Assembly (NCBI GenBank): GCA_965198565.1
Contig: OZ240665.1
Location: 186,001 to 250,000, forward strand
Source: LMUY01 sp965198565
GTDB taxonomy: Bacteria > Pseudomonadota > Alphaproteobacteria > Acetobacterales > Acetobacteraceae
Length of the DNA: 64,000 bases
Direction of reading: 5' to 3'
The notes beneath the pieces are model-generated. The model searched no databases, was not told where the DNA came from, and saw nothing but the letters and a program-made list of their open reading frames with translations. A program made the position numbers and the translations under genes. Below, one piece after another: positions 16,527-24,905 of this stretch. Every line of letters begins with the position of its first letter. Position 1 is the stretch's first letter.

Positions 16527-17600
16527 ATGAAGATCCCCATCCTGCCCTCCGTCCGTATCCCGCTGGCCGATTTGGCCCGGCGCCGCCAGGCATGGTCGGT
16601 CCCGCTGGCGCAGCCGACGGCAGGCGATGGCCGGCTCACCGAGATCGGAAGCTTCGGCGCAAACCCGGGCAACTTGCGGATGCTACGCTACGTGCCGCCG
16701 GATCTGCCCCCTGGCGCCCCCACCGTGGTGCTGCTGCATGGCTGCACGCAACGCGGCGGCGCGTTCGACCTGGCGACGGGCTGGTCGCGGCTGGCGGAGC
16801 GGCACCGTTTCACCCTCATCGCCCCCGAGCAGCGGCCCGGCAACAACCACAATCTCTGTTTCAATTGGTTCGAGCTGGAAGACACCACCCGGGGGCGCGG
16901 CGAGGTGGCCTCGATCCACGCCATGGTCGAGGCCAGCGCGGACGAGCTGCGGTCCGACCCGGCGCGCGTGTTCATCACCGGGCTCTCGGCGGGCGGCGCC
17001 ATGGCCGCGGCGGTGCTGGCGACCTACCCGGACGTGTTCGTTGCCGGCGCCATCGTCGCGGGGCTGCCCTACCATGCGGCAACCAGCACCTCCGAAGCGT
17101 TGGGCGCCATGTATCACTGCCCGACGCTGCCGCCTGCGGACTGGGGCGAGCGGGTGCGCAACGCCAGCCCGCCGCCGCAGCGCAAGCCCGTGGTCTCGAT
17201 CTGGCACGGCGAGGCGGACACGACGGTGCGGCCGGGTGCGGCGACCGAGCTGGCCAAGCAATGGTGCAACGTCCACGGCCTCGGCGATGACGCGAGTGCC
17301 CGCGACTCGGTGGACGGAGCGCATCGCCGGGTCTGGCGCGATGGCGACGGGGTGGCGCGGGTGGAGTTCTACAGCGTTCCGGGGCTTGGGCATGGCGTTC
17401 CGATCACCCCTGGGCTTGACGGCGAACACGGCGTCGGGCGGGCGATGCCATACGTGTTGGAGTCGAGCATTTCATCCACCTGGCACATCGCGCGCAGTTG
17501 GGGGCTGGTGCCGAACGAGGCCAACGTGGACACGAGACCGGCCCGGCCGCGCCTGCCAGAGTCGCCGTTTGCAGCGTTTCGGCAGGCGTTCAAGTTGTAG
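16527..17600 (+). CDS. PHB-depolymerase family esterase
   Basis: 357-residue alpha/beta hydrolase of the LpqC/poly(3-hydroxybutyrate) depolymerase group. The oxyanion region is VVLLHGCTQ, the nucleophile elbow GLSAGGAMAA (G-x-S-x-G) and the catalytic His GLGHGVPI. FNWFELEDTTRGRGE is typical of this family. There is no clear Sec signal peptide, so a cytoplasmic or non-classically exported esterase is more likely than a secreted polymerase. The start sits close to the divergent DUF4864 gene. Confidence 0.88.
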   Translation: MKIPILPSVRIPLADLARRRQAWSVPLAQPTAGDGRLTEIGSFGANPGNLRMLRYVPPDLPPGAPTVVLLHGCTQRGGAFDLATGWSRLAERHRFTLIAPEQRPGNNHNLCFNWFELEDTTRGRGEVASIHAMVEASADELRSDPARVFITGLSAGGAMAAAVLATYPDVFVAGAIVAGLPYHAATSTSEALGAMYHCPTLPPADWGERVRNASPPPQRKPVVSIWHGEADTTVRPGAATELAKQWCNVHGLGDDASARDSVDGAHRRVWRDGDGVARVEFYSVPGLGHGVPITPGLDGEHGVGRAMPYVLESSISSTWHIARSWGLVPNEANVDTRPARPRLPESPFAAFRQAFKL

Positions 17601-17624
17601 TTCGATACCAACTGGCGATAACGC

Positions 17625-17660
17625 CGTAGAGTGGCTTCAGCCCACCAACCCCACCCTACG
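17625..17660. terminator. Hairpin between converging genes
   Basis: CGTAGAGTGG and CCACCCTACG form a 10-bp stem with one mismatch around a 16-base loop, placed between the stops of the esterase and the AI-2E transporter. No T-run follows. It differs from the CCCTCTCCC family and resembles a separate short palindromic repeat type. Confidence 0.5.
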
Positions 17661-17674
17661 ACGCTGTTCGCTGT

Positions 17675-19621
17675 TTAGGCGGTGATCTTTTCCCGGCTCT
17701 CCACCGGAGCATGCTTCTGGGCCGAGTGCAGGCAGGTGCTGACCATCTCGCTCACGCTGCCAGCGATCGCGTCGGCGCCGATGGCATCGCGCATCCGGCC
17801 GTCGGTGATGGCGATCTGGCTGGCCGGCCAGAACCCTACCACGAACGTGGCGTCTGAAAGCTGCTGGCGCAAACGGCGCAGCAGGAAGCGCAGATGCGTC
17901 GGGCTCCCGCTGACGTCGATGTAGCAGAGGCAAACCATCGCCGTGCCTGCCGGGTCGACTTCGACCAGGCGGCCGCGGGACAGCGAGATGTGCGGGCTGG
18001 TGCGCGCGCCCAGGCCATGCTTGCCGAGCAACTGCGCCGCAATGGCCGCGGCCGCTGCGTCGAACGGGCCGCGGCCGGCCACGCAGAGCACCGGCGTGGC
18101 GGCGCTCCACGGCGGGCCAGCCGCCGCCGGGTCGAAATTCGGCGCGGCGATCGGCATGCGGGTCAGCCCCGCCTCCTGCTCCGGCGGCGCCACGGGCGAG
18201 ACCGGTTTGGCACCGGCGTCGGCCTCCGTGTCGTCGTATTCGGCGAGGTCTCCCACCAGGTCGAGAACGGATTGGACCACCGCCGCGACGCGGGCTTGCG
18301 GCAGCACGCCGCGTTCGACGTCGACGGCAGCCAGCCGCAAGCCCGGGATGACCACCGAGTCGTAGTAGGACGACAGCGGCAGGTCGCGCAGCATGGTCTC
18401 GGCATGGCTCAGCGCCTCGTCCGTGTCGCCCGCCAGGATGCGTTGGTAAAAGCTTTCCACGGGGGAGAGCGCGGGCCGGTCGCCGAGCAGGACGTCGAGG
18501 AACTCGAGCCGCGGCACGTGACGGCCCAGCACCACCAGGCAGAGGGTGAGCGGGGTGGACAGGATCAGCCCGATCGCCCCCCACAGCCACGACCAGAAGA
18601 TGGCTGCCACCACCACCGAAACGGGTGAGAGCCCCGTGCTGCGTCCATACATGAAGGGCTCGATCACCTGCCCCACCAGCAACTCGACGACGAAATAGAG
18701 CATGAAGGTCCAGGCGACCATCCGCCAGCCGGGATCGACGGCCGCGGCCAAGGCGATTGGCAGCAGCGCGGACAGCCATGTGCCGACATAGGGCACGAAG
18801 CGCAGCAAGGCGCCGAGCACGCCCCAGAGCACCGGATTCGGCACGCCAATGGCCAACAGCCCGGCGCAGATGACGCAGCCGAACCCGGCATTGATGCCGA
18901 GCTGGGTAAGGAAGTAGCGGCTCAAGCGGCGTCCGGCGTCGTCCAGCGCCACGGTCGTGCGGTGCAGGTCGTTGGAGCCGCACAGGCGAATGAGCCGGTC
19001 GCGCAAGTCCTCTTGCTGCAGCAGAATGAACACGGCGACGGTGAACACGATGCCGCCGGTGGCCAGCGGCGCCAGGATCGGGGCGAGCACCTCTTCGGCA
19101 ATCTGCAGCGGCGAGGGCGACGGCGCTTGCACCTGCACCGTGACTGGCCTGTTGCTTGCCGCACCGCCGGCGGCCGGCCGCGGCACGGGGGAGGTCGCGT
19201 GCTGCACTTGCCCGCCCAACCGGTCCAACAACTCGGTCAGACGGCCGACGGTGAGCGACTGGACCGTCTGCAACTTGGTTTCGACGGTTTGCTGATATTG
19301 CGGCAGGTCGCTGGCCAAGTCGGCGACCTGGGTGCCGATCAGCCCGCCCAGGGCCAGCACCACGCCCAAGGCGAGCACGACGGAAAGCAGCACGGCGGGC
19401 ACGCGCGGCAGGCGAATGCGGCGCAACAGCGCCACCAACGGGGCCAGCAAGAAGGACAGAAGAACCGCCAGCGTGATCGGCAACATGACGGCCCGGGCGA
19501 AGTGTAGGCCCGTGACCACCACCACGAAGACGGCGAGCATCAACAACTGGGAGACGCCGGGGAGCGCTACGGGCTGTACCGACGCCGGACCCTTGGGTGG
19601 TTCTGACGGCGACTCCGACAT
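17675..19621 (-). CDS. AI-2E family (PerM-like) transporter with a large C-terminal soluble extension
   Basis: 648 residues, against about 350 for a plain family member. Residues 25-375 hold the AI-2E exporter fold, with about 8 helices. A soluble insertion between TM3 and TM4 contains a Pro/Ala-rich stretch. Conserved segments are LLRFVPYVGTWLSALLPIA and WGAIGLILSTPLT. From about residue 380 a cytoplasmic part begins: a helical segment (SPVESFYQRILAGDTDEALS), a Pro/Ala linker, then a Rossmann-like domain (TPVLCVAGRGPFDAAAAAIA). The helical bundle plus Rossmann layout recalls cobalamin-binding sensor modules, but the D-x-H-x-x-G motif is absent. Transport substrate unknown. Confidence 0.85.
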   Translation of the reverse strand: MSESPSEPPKGPASVQPVALPGVSQLLMLAVFVVVVTGLHFARAVMLPITLAVLLSFLLAPLVALLRRIRLPRVPAVLLSVVLALGVVLALGGLIGTQVADLASDLPQYQQTVETKLQTVQSLTVGRLTELLDRLGGQVQHATSPVPRPAAGGAASNRPVTVQVQAPSPSPLQIAEEVLAPILAPLATGGIVFTVAVFILLQQEDLRDRLIRLCGSNDLHRTTVALDDAGRRLSRYFLTQLGINAGFGCVICAGLLAIGVPNPVLWGVLGALLRFVPYVGTWLSALLPIALAAAVDPGWRMVAWTFMLYFVVELLVGQVIEPFMYGRSTGLSPVSVVVAAIFWSWLWGAIGLILSTPLTLCLVVLGRHVPRLEFLDVLLGDRPALSPVESFYQRILAGDTDEALSHAETMLRDLPLSSYYDSVVIPGLRLAAVDVERGVLPQARVAAVVQSVLDLVGDLAEYDDTEADAGAKPVSPVAPPEQEAGLTRMPIAAPNFDPAAAGPPWSAATPVLCVAGRGPFDAAAAAIAAQLLGKHGLGARTSPHISLSRGRLVEVDPAGTAMVCLCYIDVSGSPTHLRFLLRRLRQQLSDATFVVGFWPASQIAITDGRMRDAIGADAIAGSVSEMVSTCLHSAQKHAPVESREKITA

Positions 19622-19710
19622 GATAGCCCGCTTCCTGGTCGCAGCAGCAACGTGGACCGGCCAGCCAGGTTTCGGCCCGGCTGGCTTATTGGGCGGTTTG
19701 GTTGCTGTCG

Positions 19711-20163
19711 TCAGGCTGCCTTGCGGCCGCGGCGGGTGGGAGCGGGCGGGGTTTCGACTTCGATGACAGGCTTGCGGCCGAGGCCGATCTTCTTGGCGAG
19801 TTCGGATCGGTGTTCAGCGTATTTCGGCGCAACCATCGGATAGTCGTGCGGCAGGCCCCAACGCTCGCGATACTGTTCTGGCGTCATTCCATAGGACGTC
19901 TGCAAGTGCCGCTTCAGCATCTTCAGCTTCTTGCCGTCTTCCAGACAGATGATGAATTCGGGAAACACAGACTTCTTGATCGGAACGGCAGGTTGCAGAC
20001 GTTCAGGCTCGACCTGTTCTGTGCCGGCGGCCATGAGGGTGGAAAAGACTTGCTGGATCAATTCCGGTAACGCGTCCCGCGAGACGGCGTTATTGGATAC
20101 ATGCGCGGATACAATCTGCGCGGTAAGGCCCAACACTGCCTGCACTGAACTGCCGTCTGCCAT
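19711..20163 (-). CDS. MucR/Ros-family zinc-finger transcriptional regulator
   Basis: 150 residues from ATG 20163. The N-terminus has LTAQIVSAHVSNNAV, and the C-terminal half carries the C-H-H-type Ros/MucR finger (FIICLEDGKKLKMLKRHL, then YGMTPEQYRERWGLPHDYPM). The first zinc ligand pair common in Ros is reduced to a single Cys here, as in several MucR proteins. Family members are global regulators that bind AT-rich promoters. An upstream in-frame ATG at 20217 would add 18 residues; the shorter start fits the family better. Confidence 0.9.
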   Translation of the reverse strand: MADGSSVQAVLGLTAQIVSAHVSNNAVSRDALPELIQQVFSTLMAAGTEQVEPERLQPAVPIKKSVFPEFIICLEDGKKLKMLKRHLQTSYGMTPEQYRERWGLPHDYPMVAPKYAEHRSELAKKIGLGRKPVIEVETPPAPTRRGRKAA

Positions 20164-20217
20164 GATGAAATCGACTCCGGACACCGCTCCATTGCGGTCG
20201 CCAAAACTAAGTCGCAT

Positions 20218-20997
20218 TTCTATATCAGTTTCTCAAGAGGAGTTTAGCCGCAAACACCCCACGCTCAATGGAGCCGGAGACCTGGCTGGCGTCTCGCTCC
20301 GGCTGCCAAAGCATCTATCGGGCGGCAATTTCGCTGGAAAAGATCGTGCAACGGTGCAGGCAGCGTTCTGGAGGTGATAGTTCCGATGAACGCGATTTTA
20401 CAAGTTGGTCAAAGCCGCGATTGCACAAGACACGGTGGCGAACTGGTCCGCCCCTCGTCCAGAGCGGCAAGACAGTCCGGGCGGAGCACTTTCAATGCAG
20501 TTTGTATTCGCTGACATGGCGAAGCTTGCCTGGCTGTATCAATCTCGCCGAGCCGACTCGAACCGAGTGCAGCTTGGCATGCAACTCAGGCTGCCAAAAA
20601 GCCAGCACGCGGTGCAGCATGGAATAACCCGGCGCCAAGGCGGCGTCGGCAAATACGTGCGTCGGCACGCCGACAAAGCTGCCTCTGAAAACAAAAGCTT
20701 TAGGGCTTGTTCGACGCCGGCAATCAATTCGATTGATGTCGAACAAGCCCTAAGTCCAGTTCTTGCCAAACATAACTTTGTAGCATGGCTGGGTGGTCGG
20801 GCAGGTGGTAGAGGACCTCCGCCGTGGTCAGGCGATCGTCACTCAACTGTTGGGCAATCTGCATTCAGAGGTTCTCCACGCCAACAAACGTTAAGGTGAA
20901 TGGGTTTGGGCGGCCTGGAGCGCTTTGCGACGCCCGTTGCGGAAACGATGCGTCCGTTCGCGCTGCAAGCGAGAGAAATCCTAGCGTTTACAAACCA
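20218..20997. other. Gene-poor, lower-GC stretch
   Basis: About 0.8 kb between mucR and the groES promoter. Short open frames occur on both strands, but none has a recognisable protein, a convincing ribosome-binding site or the strong third-position G/C of the neighbours. Base composition is visibly less GC-rich than the flanks. The only clear structure is a palindrome at 20700-20753. The stretch could be a decayed mobile segment; no transposase remnant was identified. Confidence 0.6.
20700..20753. repeat. 54-bp nested palindrome
   Basis: Outer arms TTAGGGCTTGTTCGAC and GTCGAACAAGCCCTAA are perfect 16-bp complements. Inside them is a second inverted pair, ATCAAT-TCG-ATTGAT. The ends read TTA and TAA. 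It may be a small non-autonomous transposable element, a pair of insertion-sequence ends brought together, or a terminator-like hairpin. Coordinates may be off by one base. Confidence 0.75.
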
Positions 20998-21024
20998 TTA
21001 GCACTCTGTCGCCGCAAGCGCTGG
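20998..21024. promoter_or_regulatory. Degenerate CIRCE half-operator upstream of the groES promoter
   Basis: TTAGCACTC is a perfect left arm of the HrcA operator. After 9 bases the expected right arm reads AAGCGCTGG, matching 5 of 9. It lies just upstream of the -35 box, so it could help HrcA binding or be a relic. Confidence 0.5.
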
Positions 21025-21030
21025 CAATGC

Positions 21031-21059
21031 TTGACTTGTCTGACCGCCCGCGCTAGATC
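21031..21059 (+). promoter_or_regulatory. groESL promoter
   Basis: TTGACT (-35) and TAGATC (-10) are 17 bases apart, and transcription would begin just inside the CIRCE operator at 21061-21087. The -35 context CTTGACTTG also allows a heat-shock sigma-32 reading. Assigned by eye. Confidence 0.55.
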
Positions 21060-21060
21060 G

Positions 21061-21087
21061 CTGGCACTCTGCGGCGGGGAGTGCTAA
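21061..21087. promoter_or_regulatory. CIRCE operator (HrcA binding site) of groESL
   Basis: CTGGCACTC-N9-GAGTGCTAA matches the consensus TTAGCACTC-N9-GAGTGCTAA, with a perfect right arm and 7 of 9 in the left arm. It overlaps the expected transcription start and lies about 55 bases before groES. HrcA repression relieved by heat is the established role of this element. Confidence 0.9.
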
Positions 21088-21142
21088 ACCCCGCCAGCAG
21101 GCGTTCAGACCGTGCTGAAAAAAGCTGAGGAGCGTAGTTCAG

Positions 21143-21439
21143 ATGAAGTTCCGTCCGTTGCACGACCGGGTCGTGGTCAAGCGCCTCGACGCCGAAGAAA
21201 AGACCGTTGGCGGGATCATCATTCCCGACACGGCCAAGGAAAAGCCGATGCAGGGCGAAATCATTGCCGCCGGGCCGGGCGCCCGCAATGAACAAGGGCA
21301 AATCCAGGCGCTGGACGTGAAGGCCGGCGACAAGATCCTGTTCGGCAAGTGGTCGGGCACCGAAGTCAAGATCGACGGCCAAGAGCTGCTGATCATGAAA
21401 GAATCCGACATCATGGGGATCATCGACCAGGCCGGCTGA
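21143..21439 (+). CDS. groES: Co-chaperonin GroES (Cpn10)
   Basis: 98 residues, normal length. It starts MKFRPLHDRVVVKRLDAEEK, has the mobile loop VGGIIIPDTAKEKP that docks on GroEL, the roof loop region and the end ELLIMKESDIMGII. It forms the heptameric lid of the GroEL folding chamber in the cytoplasm. GAGG-type ribosome-binding sequence (CTGAGGAG) precedes the start by about 12 bases. It is the first gene of the CIRCE-controlled groESL operon. Confidence 0.98.
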   Translation: MKFRPLHDRVVVKRLDAEEKTVGGIIIPDTAKEKPMQGEIIAAGPGARNEQGQIQALDVKAGDKILFGKWSGTEVKIDGQELLIMKESDIMGIIDQAG

Positions 21440-21486
21440 GCCTGCGGCGTGAACTCCATTTTCAACCAGTAGGAAGGTAGACAAAC

Positions 21487-23145
<1,659 letters not shown>

Positions 23146-23177
23146 AAGGTCCTATTCAGCACCGCGACGAACAAGGG

Positions 23178-23202
23178 GGCGGCTCGCAAGGGCCGCCTTT
23201 TT
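23178..23202 (+). terminator. Rho-independent terminator of groESL
   Basis: GGCGGC and GCCGCC form a stem around TCGCAAGG, followed directly by five T residues, 33 bases after the groEL stop. Confidence 0.85.
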
Positions 23203-23408
23203 GCTGCGCTCGATGGTCGTGTGTGGACTATCCCAGTCGCAGTTGACTTGTTTCACTAAGCCTGCAAAGGATTCTGCCTGCAATCGTGCCTCTGCCTTCG
23301 CCTTGCTGCGCCTCCACCCCCGGGTGCTGCCGTCAAGTCGTCAACGAGTTCGGTTGTTAACGATGCTTCCCCCGCACCCTGGGGGGCTTTGACGGAGTGG
23401 GCGCAGCG

Positions 23409-23612
23409 ATGGCTATCGGGACTGTCAAGTGGTTCAACACGACCAAGGGCTTTGGCTTCATCATGCCGCAGGACGGTGGCAAGGACGTGTTCGTCCACAT
23501 CACCGCGGTGCAGGCGGCCGGGTTGCGCGGGCTGGATGAGAACCAGAAGGTGAGCTACGACGTCGTGACCGAACGCGGCAAGGCGGCGGCAAGCAACCTC
23601 AAACTCGCCTGA
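23409..23612 (+). CDS. Cold-shock domain protein (CspA family)
   Basis: 67-residue single-stranded nucleic acid binding protein. RNP1 is KGFGFIMP and RNP2 is VFVHIT, on the five-stranded barrel that starts GTVKWFNTTKGF. The start at 23409 (MAIGTVK) is preferred over one 4 codons earlier. About 200 bases separate it from the groEL terminator. That leader includes a CCCCC/GGGGG hairpin just before the ribosome-binding site, which could be a structured 5' leader as in other csp genes. Confidence 0.95.
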   Translation: MAIGTVKWFNTTKGFGFIMPQDGGKDVFVHITAVQAAGLRGLDENQKVSYDVVTERGKAAASNLKLA

Positions 23613-23620
23613 AGAACGAT

Positions 23621-23714
23621 CTCCCTCTCCTTCTGGGAGAGGGTGGTGCCAGCGCCCGGGCAAGCATAGCTAAATAGTAGACCCCTCACCCGACCCTCTG
23701 CCAAGGGGAGAGGG
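23621..23714. repeat. GC-rich palindromic element, copy 3
   Basis: Two diverged units, 23621-23643 (CTCCCTCTCC/GGGAGAGGG) and 23682-23714 (CCCTCACCC lead-in, CCCTCTGCC stem), are separated by about 38 less GC-rich bases. They lie between the converging csp gene and the gene at 23838. The 106-bp repeat copy B follows immediately. Confidence 0.8.
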
Positions 23715-23717
23715 CAT

Positions 23718-23823
23718 TTAGAGCATGATTGCTTCTGATAGGCGAAGCAATCATGCTCTAACGCTTTGTTTGAGAGGCTGATTCACGCATCAGGTCGTTT
23801 CAACCTGATGCGATCAGGCTCTA
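23718..23823. repeat. 106-bp dispersed palindromic repeat, copy B
   Basis: Same two-hairpin element as copy A at 8328-8433. It differs at two positions only (AACGC for AACTC, and a C for T in the second left arm, which makes one mismatch in that stem). Its end is 14 bases from the stop codon of the gene at 23838. Confidence 0.9.
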
Positions 23824-23837
23824 ATGAGCGGTAGGGC

Positions 23838-24416
23838 TCAGCCGGTCCAGCTCGATGCGTCGATCGTGGCAATCGTGCCGGCCGCGCGCTCGACCGCGGC
23901 CACGTCGCTGGCCCCCGATTCGCGCATGATCCGCGTTGCGGTGGCTTGGTGCTCCGGTGTCGCGGCATGAACCGCCAGCACCAGGTGGCCAGCCGCGGCA
24001 GCTTCGTTGCGCGCCTCGGTTTGAACGTTGTTGGCGGCATTCCCGGATGCGTTGGCGGCCAGCGCCGACCCGGCGCCAACCGCCGCCGCTGCCGCAATCG
24101 CCACCCCAGCCGCCCCGCCGGTCGCAATCGTGGCACCGGCCGCGGCGATGGCACCGATCGTGCCGGCCATGCTGGTGCCCATCGTGCGCACCTGGCGCAT
24201 GTCGGTATCGGTGGTGGGCGCCTCCGCCCCCATTTCCGGCGTCGCGTCCGACGCCGCCGGGCTGGTGTCGGGCAGGCTGAGATCCGCCCGGTCGAACCCT
24301 GCCAGGGTCAGCTTTGCGATGGCGTCCTGCAGCGCCGCATCGCTCGGGAACACGCCCTGGACCTCCTGCACCGCTTCTGGCAGCACCGGGCCTTCCTTGC
24401 CGCTTTGACCGCTCAT
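23838..24416 (-). CDS. Ala/Gly-rich protein of unknown function with a hydrophobic centre
   Basis: 192 residues. The N-terminal part carries VFPSDAALQDAIAKLTLAGF, like the ferredoxin-like domain of general-stress/DUF1269-type proteins that sense or insert by a hydrophobic hairpin. The middle is a glycine-zipper-like hydrophobic run (GTIGAIAAAGATIATGGAAG). The C-terminal part repeats a small alpha/beta unit (HLVLAVHAATPEHQATATRI). An AGGAGG ribosome-binding site lies 5 bases before ATG 24416, which settles the start. Membrane association is likely; function unknown. Confidence 0.78.
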   Translation of the reverse strand: MSGQSGKEGPVLPEAVQEVQGVFPSDAALQDAIAKLTLAGFDRADLSLPDTSPAASDATPEMGAEAPTTDTDMRQVRTMGTSMAGTIGAIAAAGATIATGGAAGVAIAAAAAVGAGSALAANASGNAANNVQTEARNEAAAAGHLVLAVHAATPEHQATATRIMRESGASDVAAVERAAGTIATIDASSWTG

Positions 24417-24479
24417 GAAACCTCCTTGGCTTTGCGACACAACGCAGCAGCGCAACCCTCTGTTGCACCCCGGCGTGCG

Positions 24480-24905
24480 CTACTCTTCCACCCGGCGATA
24501 CCGCGCCCGGGCGCCGCGCTCGATGGCCGTCGCCACCAGCGGGTCCAGGTGCAGTTCCCCGAGCACGAACTCCAGCATCTGGAGCGTGGACTGGGAGGCG
24601 AAGCCGTCGCCCGCCACCACCTCGCAGGCCAGCGCATAGGCGGTCTCGCGCAGCCGCTGCGGCAACGCCTCGCGGATCATGCGGCCGGCGTGGTTCAGCC
24701 CGTCATCCTCGCGCAGTAGGTTGATCGCCGCTTCGGTAGCGGAGTCCAGTTGATCGCTGGAGAAGCCGTTGAAGGCGGGCAGCGTCTGCACCAGCCCCGA
24801 CATAACGCCGATTTCGCGATCGGTGATGCCGCCGTCGGTCGCAGCCACCAACACCATGGTGCAGACCAAGGCCTCCTGCGGATCCAACCCGTTTCGTGCC
24901 AGCAT
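24480..24905 (-). CDS. TerB-like (tellurite resistance TerB fold) protein
   Basis: 141 residues, all helical. The TerB-type motif is VLVAATDGGITDREIGVM, with a second acidic site in CEVVAGDGFASQSTLQML. The fold binds metal through such Asp/Glu clusters. There is no tellurite cluster nearby, so a resistance role is doubtful. Its start overlaps the helicase stop (TGATG; a GTG one codon earlier gives GTGA), so it is translationally coupled to the DinG-type helicase. Confidence 0.8.
   Translation of the reverse strand: MLARNGLDPQEALVCTMVLVAATDGGITDREIGVMSGLVQTLPAFNGFSSDQLDSATEAAINLLREDDGLNHAGRMIREALPQRLRETAYALACEVVAGDGFASQSTLQMLEFVLGELHLDPLVATAIERGARARYRRVEE

Noticed and set aside
20545..20575. 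Sequence resembling a tRNA T-arm on the minus strand (GGTTCGAGTCGGC)
   Set aside because: The T-stem does not pair beyond one or two bases, and no anticodon arm or D-arm is found at the right distance.
20268..20899. Short plus-strand frames between mucR and groES
   Set aside because: They overlap one another, lack coding-like composition and ribosome-binding sites, and resemble no known family.
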